Source: Adiantum capillus-veneris
Taxonomy: Eukaryota > Streptophyta > Polypodiopsida > Polypodiales > Pteridaceae
Direction: 5' to 3'
DNA: 64,000 nt
Assembly (NCBI GenBank): GCA_014529385.2
Contig: CM043953.1
Location: 112,280,549 to 112,344,548 of the forward strand
A program made the translations under genes and the position numbers. Positions 1-8,216 of this stretch are shown here, one piece after another. A model generated the notes under the pieces. The model worked only from the letters and a program-made list of their open reading frames with translations, was not told where the DNA came from and ran no database searches. The stretch's first letter is position 1. Each line of letters starts with the position of its first letter.

Positions 1-130
1 GGATGCAATCACATGTGTGGATTACATAGAAACAAACGTAACATCAATGGTATCACTTGTGCACAAATATATACAAAGTCGACATGTAATAAATACATTG
101 GGACCCCCAAGATCTCAACTAACAGTTGTC

Positions 131-540
131 ATCATCATGGCTTTACGTACCATGGCATCATGGTGTTCACCATGGCATTAAGACGCTTAGAAAAAAAATT
201 GAATAGCAATTATCATGGCTTTACGTACCATGAGATCAGAGACGCTTTCAATAAATAAAAACTTTGAAATACCAATCATCATGGCTTTTACGTACCATGG
301 CATCACGATATTCACCATGGCATAAGAGATGCTCAGAAAATCTTGAAAATACCAATCATCATGGTTTTACGTACCATGACATCAAAGACGTCTTCTTCAA
401 ATCAAATAAAAATTGAAACATAATAATCACCATCATGGCTTTACGTACCATGGCATCAGAGACGCTAGTTTTGTGCAAAATCTACAAAACCTCAAGACAA
501 TGACTAGTTAGTATAGATAATGGCTTGGTAAATCTTGTCA
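131..540 (+). repeat. Left arm of a long inverted repeat with tandem subrepeats
   Basis: Five degenerate units of about 65-80 bp share the core CATGGCTTTACGTACCATGG followed by an AGAGACGCT-like segment (cores near 137, 214, 280, 360 and 433). The stretch 452-540 is matched in reverse complement at about 4430-4510, including the non-repeated part around 'caaaacctcaaga' and 'aatggcttggtaaat'. Long terminal inverted repeats made of subrepeats are the form of foldback elements, so 131-4992 may be one such element. I see no transposase inside it. Confidence 0.7.
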
Positions 541-2125
541 TCTCTACGTTGATGATTCCCATCAAAACCATCACACACGTTAGTGTACGATCACATAAAA
601 CGAGTATTTTATGACCAATTGCAATGAGATCAGTAGCATTCATGCTATAAATCGCATCAAGTGGTGTGACCATGCTATCATTGAGGTAGAAACAAATTAC
701 AAGAATTGACGCTCAAACATACAACCTAAAGGTGGCAAGGTCAAGGTGGCTCTAGGGCAATCCCTAGTGATGAGGAAGGACGAATGCCACATGCCCCATC
801 TATTGATCAAAGGTTGTTCCAAGATATGTAGATTTATTGATCAAAGGTTGTTCAAAGATATGTAGATTTTTGACTAAATAAAACAACAATTGAGCACGAT
901 CAAAACGATTGAACAACCTATTACCAAACTATGAATAACTGAGCTAGCTGAGACATGCAGACACCATCAATGTGCATGACCTCTTAGATTTTATGAGCAT
1001 CCAAAAGCAACTCTAAAAATACAAGCCGCCAACAATTCTAACGCCAGGTCATTCACTATTCTTAAAATAACATTTAATATAGCACTGCTTGTGGTCGTGC
1101 TACCAACCATAGCACTGTTTCTCCTCCATGTGTTGCCAACCGTCACACGGTTTCATTAGTTTTTGTGGCTAATAAATTAAAGTGTCACTATCTTAGGGAA
1201 ACAAAATACCTAAAATATTGGAGGCTATTGTCTTAAGTCGATGTCTGTCAGTTGTTCCTGCTATATATATGAACGAGACTGCTTTTGTTGCTCGCTTACT
1301 GTGCTGCTCTCAGCATCTGCCGCTGTGGGTGCGGATTGTTTAGACTTGGGAGACTCTATGGTTTGTATTCAGACTGTGGAGGAAACGCAAAAGACTTGGA
1401 TGCATCTAGACGACCCCCGTCGGCTCCTTCTAGGCTTGCTCCTCACCAACTCACGCTTGCGCAAACAACCTACATGCAGAGATTTTCTCATCGTGCTCTT
1501 CCTATTTTCATGGCCGTCATGAGTCCAATTGGAAGCATGTGCAAAACGATCGTGTTCAGTACTCATGTAGCCCTCGCACATCACCTGCACCCCTGCATAG
1601 CTTTGATGAAGGAGGACCTGTCCTCACGAGTTTTGAGTCCTGAGTCCTGATCACATGGATGACTTACGTTGAGAATAGGGAGGTGTGTTTCGCAGCCATC
1701 ATCAGTGTAGCGCTGCAGCATGAGGTGTTAAAGCAACTGCATAGCGAAATAGACAACGGGTCCCGAGGGGGAATGAAAGGTAGTCTCTCGGGCTCTTCCA
1801 TGCTCATGAAAAAGGCTCTGCAGGGTTGGGCGACTCGATTGATGTTGGCCTTGTCCTGAACGGTGCAAGTCAAATCCCCTCCTCTCCTTGTGAGCCAAGG
1901 ACCCTCCTCGCAAGGAATCTTGCCAATGGCTCACCGCTATATAGAGAGCTCGACTTGAAATAATGCAGACTACAAATACCAATAAAACAACGGGTATTTT
2001 ATTAACATCAACATCATGTATATGGTGCTGTGGGTTTTTATACATGAATAGTTTATTAAGAAGTTTATGAGAGTCAATGATGTTGATGACTGTTACTGAA
2101 ATTGCATTATTGCAGAGACCAACAA
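541..2125. other. No gene seen; AT-rich interior of the inverted-repeat region
   Basis: Short open frames occur here but have no recognisable domain and no codon support. A 30-bp near-perfect tandem duplication (ATTGATCAAAGGTTGTTC...ATATGTAGATTT) lies at about 815-870. Otherwise I see nothing. Confidence 0.5.
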
Positions 2126-2195
2126 TCTCGAACGTTGTATGTTTGTGAACTGGTGGGCGCTTTTGAGAAACGTGCAGTCAGCATGTTGGTGATGC
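2126..2195 (+). repeat. Direct repeat, first copy (partner at 3432-3515)
   Basis: The string around 'tctcgaacgttgtatgtttgtgaac' with 'gcttttgagaaacgtgcagtcagca' recurs near 3432-3515 with a few changes and a small insertion. It shows that at least one duplicated segment lies inside the 131-4992 interval. No function is evident. Confidence 0.6.
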
Positions 2196-2256
2196 AATCA
2201 GCACGCTGGTGAGGTAGTTTTGTTGGTGTGTGTGCAAGAGGCGCTGCTTTCTATTT

Positions 2257-2428
2257 GCTCTGATACCATGTTGAACCGGAGGGAGAGAGCACATGTAGAC
2301 GAGAGGAGAGAGAGATGACACCAACATGTACAAGCCCCAAAGTGTGTAGAATACTCACACAGATGATGTATATATAGAGGGGACCCAAGTGCTATATATG
2401 GAGCTCATGCTATATATAGAGCTCAACA
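2257..2428 (-). mobile_element. Copia-type LTR end with adjoining initiator-Met primer-binding site
   Basis: On the minus strand the sequence reads ...TCAACA followed at once by TGGTATCAGAGC (2268-2257), the primer-binding site for initiator tRNA-Met. The segment 2269-2428 starts TGTTGA and ends TCAACA on the plus strand, a six-base inverted terminal pair as expected of an LTR, and contains TATATATAGAG motifs. It could be a 160-bp TRIM-like LTR. Because similarity to 5010-5122 runs past 2428, the true LTR may be longer. No coding region of this element is visible to its left. Confidence 0.5.
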
Positions 2429-2465
2429 CCCCAACTCAAATAAGGGTCCCTAACTGTGGATGAGA
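2364..2465 (-). repeat. LTR-like direct repeat, first copy (partner 5010-5122)
   Basis: It shares 'gatgtatatatagagggga', 'agctcaacacccc' and 'ctcaaataagggtcccta' in the same order and orientation with 5010-5122. The two copies lie 2.65 kb apart, which may mark two LTR remnants of one small element. Confidence 0.55.
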
Positions 2466-2651
2466 AAACCCTTGGGGGACTCAAGGGAAAAATCCACAGA
2501 TCTATATACACCCACCGTTATATTAAAAATATCATTGAATTTACAAAGAATGCTTATGAGGAGCTACATCACTCATACCAAGTACAACAATGGCCTTAAA
2601 AGGCTCAAGAGAGAGATATCTTTGTGTAGACTGCCAACATCTGCTCACCAA

Positions 2652-3188
2652 AAATATAACTCTTCGTGAGGCAGTACTGCTGCAGTTGATTTATGTTCCA
2701 AGTAGTCGCTTGTGCAGATACGAGCCTATGGCTCTGTAGGCAGTGATACAGGAGGGCTATCACAGCTCACCACATGCGTTCTCTATCGAGCTATGGCTAT
2801 GGAAACTCCTTGTGCTGCAAGCATGAAGATAATTTTTACGTATTTCTTCTTAAGTGTTTTTCTTGTACGTTACAATCTGTCGGTTTTAGAATAGTTACCT
2901 TACAATCTGTCGGTTTTGGGTTTGAAATTTATGAGCGAGAAGGAGAAACAAGGGAGATGGCTGTGTGTGCATGGAGCATATGTCCCTAGGGTTTCTATTG
3001 GTGTTTTGTCTTCTAGCCAAACCAATGAAATACAAGCAGGTTCTATTTTGCACGCAAGTTCCGCAACCTTTGTGACCTGATTGCCCTCCTATATCACTGC
3101 CTATAGAGCCATAGGCTCGTATCTTCACAAGCGACTACTTGGAACATAAATCAACTACAGTAGTACTGCCTCGCGAAGAGTTATATTT
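2652..3188. mobile_element. Foldback unit with 106-bp inverted arms
   Basis: The left arm 2652-2757 (begins AAATATAACTCTTCG, ends AGGAGGGC) is matched in reverse complement by the right arm 3083-3188, both 106 bp with few mismatches. Weaker complementarity continues inward to about 2771/3068. The ~325-bp spacer has no coding potential. Size and form fit a non-autonomous inverted-repeat element (MITE-like) or an inverted duplication. I see no clear target-site duplication. Confidence 0.65.
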
Positions 3189-3262
3189 AGCGTTTTACTT
3201 GCAGGCTAATTTAAGAAACGGTGTTATATTTAGCGTTTTACTTGCAGGATAATTTAAGAAAA
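3181..3262 (+). repeat. Two-unit tandem repeat of about 43 bp
   Basis: The segment TTATATTTAGCGTTTTACTT followed by gcagg-taatttaagaaa occurs twice head to tail, beginning within the right arm of the foldback unit. Confidence 0.75.
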
Positions 3263-3431
3263 TACCGGCTGTGTGGCTTGTCTACGACGTTGTGTTATTC
3301 TGCCCGTGCTGTATTTTTCCTAAGTTTAGCACAACTCGATGGTCTATCCATATCGCTGGTGGCGGCAGATATTAACAAGCAGTCCAAATATGCCCACCCT
3401 CGATGCTCGTGGCTTGTCTGTGTAACTCTAG

Positions 3432-3515
3432 TAGACCAACTCTCTCGAACGCTGTATGTTTGTGAGCGTGTGTGGACTGGTGGGTGCTTTTCAGAAACGT
3501 GTAGTCAGCACGTTG
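3432..3515 (+). repeat. Direct repeat, second copy (partner at 2126-2195)
   Basis: It carries 'ctcgaacgctgtatgtttgtgagc' and 'gcttttcagaaacgtgtagtcagcac', matching 2126-2195 in the same orientation. Confidence 0.6.
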
Positions 3516-4429
3516 CATGCAGGTCTTGCAACAGATCGGCAGCAGCGAGGCCGATGGTGAGAGTCGACATGTGAAGACAGTTATAGTTCTGCAAGCCTAG
3601 TCAAAGTTATGCAGCCAGGACCAGTTCGAGTGGCGATGATCTAGGATGGGACTGCAGACCGGTGTCAGCGTCCCTGTGAGGCCGATAGTTATAGTTTCTC
3701 TCTGGTGGCTGCCCCATGCCGACTATTATAGGTACTTGCAATACTTACATGAGGCGGCTGCATCTGAGGTTGTCGGGCTTAATATCACGATGGACGATGG
3801 CCTGAGCATGGGAGCAGATGAGGGCATGAACCTCATGAAAAGTCTCCCCTCTTGCTTTTATAGCGCTACCAAGTAGTGTCCATCCTGCTCCCTCTAGCTA
3901 CCAAACAGTGACCATCCTGCTCTTGATATAAATATCGGCTTCATCCAATTACCAAACAGCGCTGAGTATCGAGGGTCAACAACATGCAAATACACAATTA
4001 ATATTTGGGGGTGACGACTCGACAACTAATTTCTTGATCATCAAGATTGGTCACCCTTGCTTTGAGTTGCTTGCCCACTGACATAAAAGGCTACTCTTGC
4101 GTCTACATAGCTCTAAATTTTGCAAAGAATCTTCCTTGGGTATCGATGTTGTGGAAAGGTCTATTGCATGGCTTCAGAGGATGATAAGATTTAAGAGCAT
4201 GGAAGCATGTTGCTTCATGTTGGTATTCATCCATGCTTGCCACAACTGACTATTACACGTCTTTATTTTTATGATCACGTCGTAGTCATGGCGTGTCGGG
4301 CTTGTCACCCCTTGCAGACCACCATAAAACAATTTAAAAAAGACATTGATTTTCATAAGTAATTGTAGTGATTATTTTACTAAAGCAGGATGAAGTTACA
4401 TGATGCGTCTTCATCCATGGTTCAAGATA
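3516..4429. other. No gene seen
   Basis: Mixed-composition sequence without a credible reading frame, RNA gene or clear repeat. It is the interior of the 131-4992 inverted-repeat interval. Confidence 0.5.
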
Positions 4430-4992
4430 TGACAATATTTACCAAGCCATTATCTACTGACTAATCATTCTCTTGAGGTTTTGCAGATTCTGCACACAAC
4501 TAGCGTCTCTGATGCCATGGTACGTAAATCCATGATGATTTCTGTCTCAAAGTTTTTTCGGAGCGTCTGTAATACCATGGTTAATACCGTGATTCCAAGG
4601 TACGTAAAGCCATGATGATTATTGCTATTTCAATGTTTTTATTTGTTTAAAGCGTCTCTGATGCCATGGTACCTAAAGCCATGATGATTATTCTCATTTC
4701 AAAGTTTTTTAGAGCGTCTCTAATGCCATGGTGGGAATCATGATGCCATGGTACGTGAAGCCATGATGAGAAAAACTATTCCGCAGTTTGTTAAAAGCGT
4801 CACTAATGCCATGGCAAGAACCATGATGCCATGGAACGTGAAGCCATGATGACCATAACCGTTCCACAATTTTTGATATTTTTTTGGAAAGCATCTCTAA
4901 TGTCATGGTGAGGACCATGATGTCATGGTACGTGAAGCCATGATGATGGTTACTATTCCATAATTTTTCTTATATTTGTTGAAAGCATCTCT
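4430..4992 (-). repeat. Right arm of the long inverted repeat with tandem subrepeats
   Basis: Six units centred on CCATGGTACGTAAAGCCATG (reverse complement of the left-arm core) lie near 4516, 4591, 4666, 4747, 4830 and 4923, separated by A/T-rich spacers with an AGCGTCTCTGATGCCATGG-like lead. The inner end matches 452-540 in reverse complement. This arm has about one more unit than the left arm. Confidence 0.7.
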
Positions 4993-5009
4993 ATTGGCAT
5001 GGTGAGGTA

Positions 5010-5122
5010 CATGATGTATATATAGAGGGGACCTGGGTGCCGTATATAGAGAAGCCATATATTGAGTAGCTTCACATATAAGCTCAACACCCCCGCTCAA
5101 ATAAGGGTCCCTAACTGTGGAT
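5010..5122 (-). repeat. LTR-like direct repeat, second copy
   Basis: Matches 2364-2465 (see there). It lies directly outside the right arm of the inverted repeat and just upstream of the family A leader. Confidence 0.55.
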
Positions 5123-5528
5123 GAAGCTATATATAGTATCTCTATATATAGCTCAACAAGTATATATACTCTTTATATATACTTGTGTTGAAAGAAAAAC
5201 TAGAAGGAAAGGGAAAGCTTCAAACTTCAAGGAAGTAGCTTCACCCTTCCTTTACACTTCTTGGAGGAAGGCAAGTTTTCCTCCAAGAAATCTTTTTTCT
5301 TCAAGGAGGTAGCTTCAAAGTGAACAAAAGCCTATTTAAAAACGATGGGTTTTTGTGAAGAATTGACAAAGGTGTCCTTACAACGAACGACAACTGAAGA
5401 GCTCAAATTCCCACAAGGCGAGGTTCGCATGCAAGGCAAATCGCGGAGCATAGGAAACACAAAGACTTCAATTTCACAACGTACAAGTTGTCGGTTTTTT
5501 TCTCTCTTTGCATTAGTGTGTGTTTACC
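5123..5528 (+). other. Presumed 5' leader of gypsy copy A1, with a small hairpin
   Basis: A 12-bp-arm hairpin (CAAGTATATATA / TATATATACTTG) sits at about 5157-5185. The rest is A/G-rich with several 'gtagcttca' repeats. No LTR boundary or primer-binding site for A1 could be fixed here. The gag start at 5529 bounds it on the right. Confidence 0.4.
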
Positions 5529-5889
5529 ATGGCTAGTGAGGATATCCCACCTATACACACATTTGATTTTGAGTACGTAGATCAAAATCAGGGCACCATG
5601 GGTGCGGCTTACACTAATATACATGATGACGATGATCTAGGAGATCATGTCCTTGTAGATATGGCTGCTTTCAAGACTTTGAAACATCACCAAAGCGTAC
5701 TTGAAAGCAACCTCTCGGCACTCAATGCAAATGTTACCAATCTTATAGAGTTACTTGTGAAATTTATGAATCCACAGACGACTCAAGGAGCCACAAGTGG
5801 CACGATTCAAGGGAACCAAGCTCGCATGACTCAACGAGTCCAAGAGACAAGTACTGCAGAAGATGCACAAGGTACCAATGCATTACTTA
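5529..5889 (+). pseudogene. gag N-terminal part of copy A1
   Basis: The ATG at 5529 has an excellent context (ACCATGG) and opens a frame beginning MASEDIPPIHTFDFEYVDQN. It is acidic and helix-prone and runs unbroken to the CACTA insertion at 5890. Omitting the CACTA element and one TTA copy, the frame continues without a shift at 11487 (codons ...GCA TTA CTT AAG AAC ATC...). That shows both halves are one gag gene and fixes the insertion site exactly. The role, as in other gypsy elements, would be the structural particle protein. Confidence 0.75.
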
Positions 5890-5901
5890 CACTACAAGAG
5901 G
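5890..5901 (+). repeat. CACTA left terminal inverted repeat
   Basis: CACTACAAGAGG, a perfect reverse complement of 11472-11483, with TTA target duplication immediately outside. Confidence 0.95.
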
Positions 5902-5949
5902 CTATTCATATTAGCGATGCTCACACAGCGACGCTCAAAAAAAAAATTC

Positions 5950-6011
5950 CCGGCGTCGCTATGAGCGTCGCAAATTTACAAGTAAATTTGCAACGCTCAT
6001 TGCGACGCCGG
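5950..6011. repeat. Subterminal hairpin of the CACTA element
   Basis: An inverted repeat with ~30-bp arms around a 2-bp centre: CCGGCGTCGCTATGAGCGTC... pairs with ...GCGACGCCGG, with two mismatches. It contains GCGTCGC / GCGACGC motifs also found at the right end. Subterminal repeats of CACTA elements are the usual binding sites for the element's own proteins. Confidence 0.8.
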
Positions 6012-6031
6012 CTGGGCTAAAAAAATAACAG

Positions 6032-6074
6032 AGCGCCAAAAAACTCAGATCTCATATCTGAGTTTTTCGGCGCC
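6032..6074. repeat. Second subterminal hairpin of the CACTA element
   Basis: AGCGCCAAAAAACTCAGAT and ATCTGAGTTTTTCGGCGCC face each other around a 5-6 base loop. Confidence 0.8.
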
Positions 6075-6095
6075 CTCAAGCAAGGAGCAGGTAAC

Positions 6096-6096
6096 G

Positions 6097-6135
<39 letters not shown>

Positions 6136-6137
6136 CT

Positions 6138-6177
<40 letters not shown>

Positions 6178-6290
6178 AGAGGAAGGAGAGCCAGGTATGC
6201 TCCTTCCCTCTCCTCACTCTCGTGTTCCCTTCCCCTCTTTCTCTCTCCCTCTCTCTCGCTCTCTCTCACACACACACACACACATAGTGT

Positions 6291-6340
<50 letters not shown>
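6096..6340. repeat. Cluster of dinucleotide microsatellites
   Basis: (CT)n at about 6100-6131, (CA)n at 6138-6172, further CT and CA runs at 6235-6286, and (GA)n at 6297-6338. All lie within the CACTA element. Long open frames here on both strands are artefacts of the repeats. Confidence 0.95.
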
Positions 6341-6343
<3 letters not shown>

Positions 6344-6356
6344 TACAAACATAAAC

Positions 6357-6570
6357 AAAAACGCACACACACATACATAAACAAAGAATGCACACACACA
6401 TTGAGAGAGGAAAAGAGAGAGAGAGCATGCATAAACAAAAAATGCACACATTGAGAGAGGAAGAGAGAGAGAGAGAACATGCATAAACAAAAAACACACA
6501 TTGAGAGAGGAAAAGAGAGAGAAAACATGCATAAATAAAAAAATGCACACACATTGAAAGAGAAAGAGAG
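6357..6570. repeat. Minisatellite of about 50-60-bp units
   Basis: Four to five degenerate copies of a unit reading GCATAAACAAAAAATGCACA-CA-TTGAGAGAGGAA-(GA)n. The unit seems to have grown out of the adjacent GA/CA microsatellites. Confidence 0.8.
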
Positions 6571-6629
6571 AGAAACTAATTTAACGTCGTAGGAAACTAA
6601 TTAAAATTAAAAGACCTAAAGATCTAGCC

Positions 6630-6690
6630 GACGAGGAGTTGAACTCAAGACCTATTATTCAAGAGGGAAATGGCATAACCAATCTATCAT
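6630..6690 (-). other. Degenerate tRNA-like (Pol III box-like) segment
   Basis: On the minus strand, GATTGGTTATGCC resembles a tRNA D-arm/A-box, and GAGTTCAACTCCT, about 35 nt further on, resembles a T-arm/B-box. The anticodon stem does not pair, so this is not a functional tRNA gene. It could be a decayed tRNA or a SINE head. Confidence 0.25.
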
Positions 6691-6776
6691 ACTTGGCATG
6701 GGTGATAGAAAGGTTATACCATTTATCTCTTTTTATTGGCACACACATCCACACACGCGCACACACACAAGAAGAA

Positions 6777-7011
6777 GAGAGTTATAACATCGTAGGAAAC
6801 TATCCTAAAAGACGTTAAAGATTAGGTTAGATGTAGACTTACGTTAAATTAGATTTTGGTTTATTTAAGTTAAATTAGATTAGATTTAAGTTTATTTTTA
6901 ATTAGATTTAGGTTTATTTAAGTTAAATTAGATTATATTTAGGTTTATTTTTAATTAGATTTACGTTTATTTACGCTAGATTTAGATTTATGTTATATTA
7001 GATTAGATTTA
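6777..7011 (+). repeat. Direct repeat upstream of the captured HIPP fragment
   Basis: Contains 'cgtaggaaactatcc', 'aaaagacgttaaagattagg' and several TTAGATTTAGGTTTATTT units. The same material recurs at 7444-7690, so the HIPP fragment is bracketed by two copies of an AT-rich, TTAGATTTA-type repeat. Confidence 0.75.
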
Positions 7012-7373
7012 GGTCTCCATAGACTGCGATGCCTGCATGAAGCGGGTGAAAAAAGCCCTCAATGGAATATAGGATATTGCTGCCTTCACTCATGGTGGGC
7101 TCTGTCGATCCAAAAGTACTGGTGAAATGTCTTCAGAAGATAGGGAAGAAGGTGGATCTTCAGGGCGGCAAGAGTCACTACATCCCCGACAATGACCATC
7201 TAGACAACCTCTAGTCATTCAACAACAACTTCAAAGTTAGTAACAAGAGCAAGAACGGTCCAAAGGGCCAATTGCTGTCGTCAGATGTGGATGGAGATGA
7301 GGCAGCGTCACCGCCAGAAGTTAACTCTCACATCTTTAGTGATGAAAATGCCAACTCTTGCCGAGTTATGTGA
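7012..7373 (+). pseudogene. Captured fragment of a heavy-metal-associated isoprenylated plant protein (HIPP)
   Basis: Reading from 7013 gives VSIDCDACMKRVKKALNGI, the first half of a heavy-metal-associated (HMA) domain with its metal-binding CxxC. After a stop and a frameshift come GSVDPKVLVKCLQKIGKKVD (the second half) and a linker. The frame ends in CRVM and a stop at 7373, a CaaX box for isoprenylation, which is the defining end of HIPPs. HIPPs bind metal ions through CxxC and attach to membranes through the lipid. About 14 residues are missing from the middle of the HMA domain, and there is an in-frame TAG. The fragment lies inside the CACTA element between two direct repeats, so it is a transduplicated host gene piece and not a working gene. 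Confidence 0.8.
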
Positions 7374-7443
7374 AAAATTATGTGTTAAATCAGTTTTAAG
7401 GTTCTTATAATCCCTGTTAGTTTAGTTCTTTGTTTTCAATATA

Positions 7444-7504
7444 ACATAATTTACATTAGATTTAGATTTATGTTATATTAGATTAGACTTAGGTTTATTT
7501 AGGT

Positions 7505-7535
<31 letters not shown>

Positions 7536-7690
7536 AGAAGAAGAAGAGAGTTTTAACGTCGTAGGAAACTATCCCAAAAGACGTTAAAGATTAGGTTAGA
7601 TATAGACTTACGTTAAATTAGATTCAAGTTTATTTTTAGTTAGATTTATGTTTATTTAGATTTATGCTTATTTACGTTAGATCGAGTCCA
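7444..7690 (+). repeat. Direct repeat downstream of the captured HIPP fragment
   Basis: Second copy of the 6777-7011 repeat; it also contains a (CA)n tract at about 7507-7534. Confidence 0.75.
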
Positions 7691-8216
7691 CGCAAGAATT
7701 ACTTACGGTTTAGGGTTTAGAGTTAGACGAACAGTGAAAAGATCTACTGTGAAAAGATGTTAAGATGCTGTGAAGTGCTACAGCTAGAGAAGAGGCAAAG
7801 GGGTTTTGTCCACTACATGCAGTATCATGTAGACGTGGGTCTGTAGATTTCTTGTACCCAAAAATAAAGGTATTGACCAATAAAGACGAGATTATAACCC
7901 GGTGGTTCTGATCTCCGTGCACCTCTAGACCGAGGTGTGCGGGGATTGGACATGACTAGAGGATGTGAGGTAGAGAGAGAGAGAGATAAGACGAAGAATG
8001 CCAATAGAATATTAAATTTGTTGTCCAGGTTATAAGATTTTTATCCTCATTATGAGTAGTGACTAGGATGTGGGACCGTCCAACCGAAACACCTATCTCT
8101 CAACGAGGGTCTTATGTCCTTGTAATCAATGCAAGCATGTTGTGCGACGGACAAGACGTGTTTCTTTGCAGCACGTTCACGAATTTGGCGAGTTCGATCC
8201 ATCTATTATAGATTGA
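7691..8216. other. Transposase 5' region; no coding recognised
   Basis: Between the captured fragment and the first open transposase exon I see only short frames. 'tttctttgcag' at about 8160-8170 could be a splice acceptor for an upstream exon or 5' UTR junction. Confidence 0.4.

Noticed and set aside
131-475. Regularly spaced repeats that could suggest a CRISPR array
   Set aside because: Units are degenerate, spacers are themselves related, no cas genes exist, and the window is eukaryotic.
3221-3574. 117-codon plus-strand frame with many Cys
   Set aside because: No recognisable domain, no upstream signals, and it overlaps a tandem repeat and a duplicated segment.
6045-6554. Long minus-strand open frames rich in Ser/Leu/Cys/Val
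   Set aside because: They read through CT, CA and GA microsatellites and the derived minisatellite; there is no domain or normal composition.
6630-6690. A real tRNA gene on the minus strand
   Set aside because: D- and T-arm-like strings are present, but the anticodon stem does not pair; kept only as a low-confidence tRNA-like remnant.
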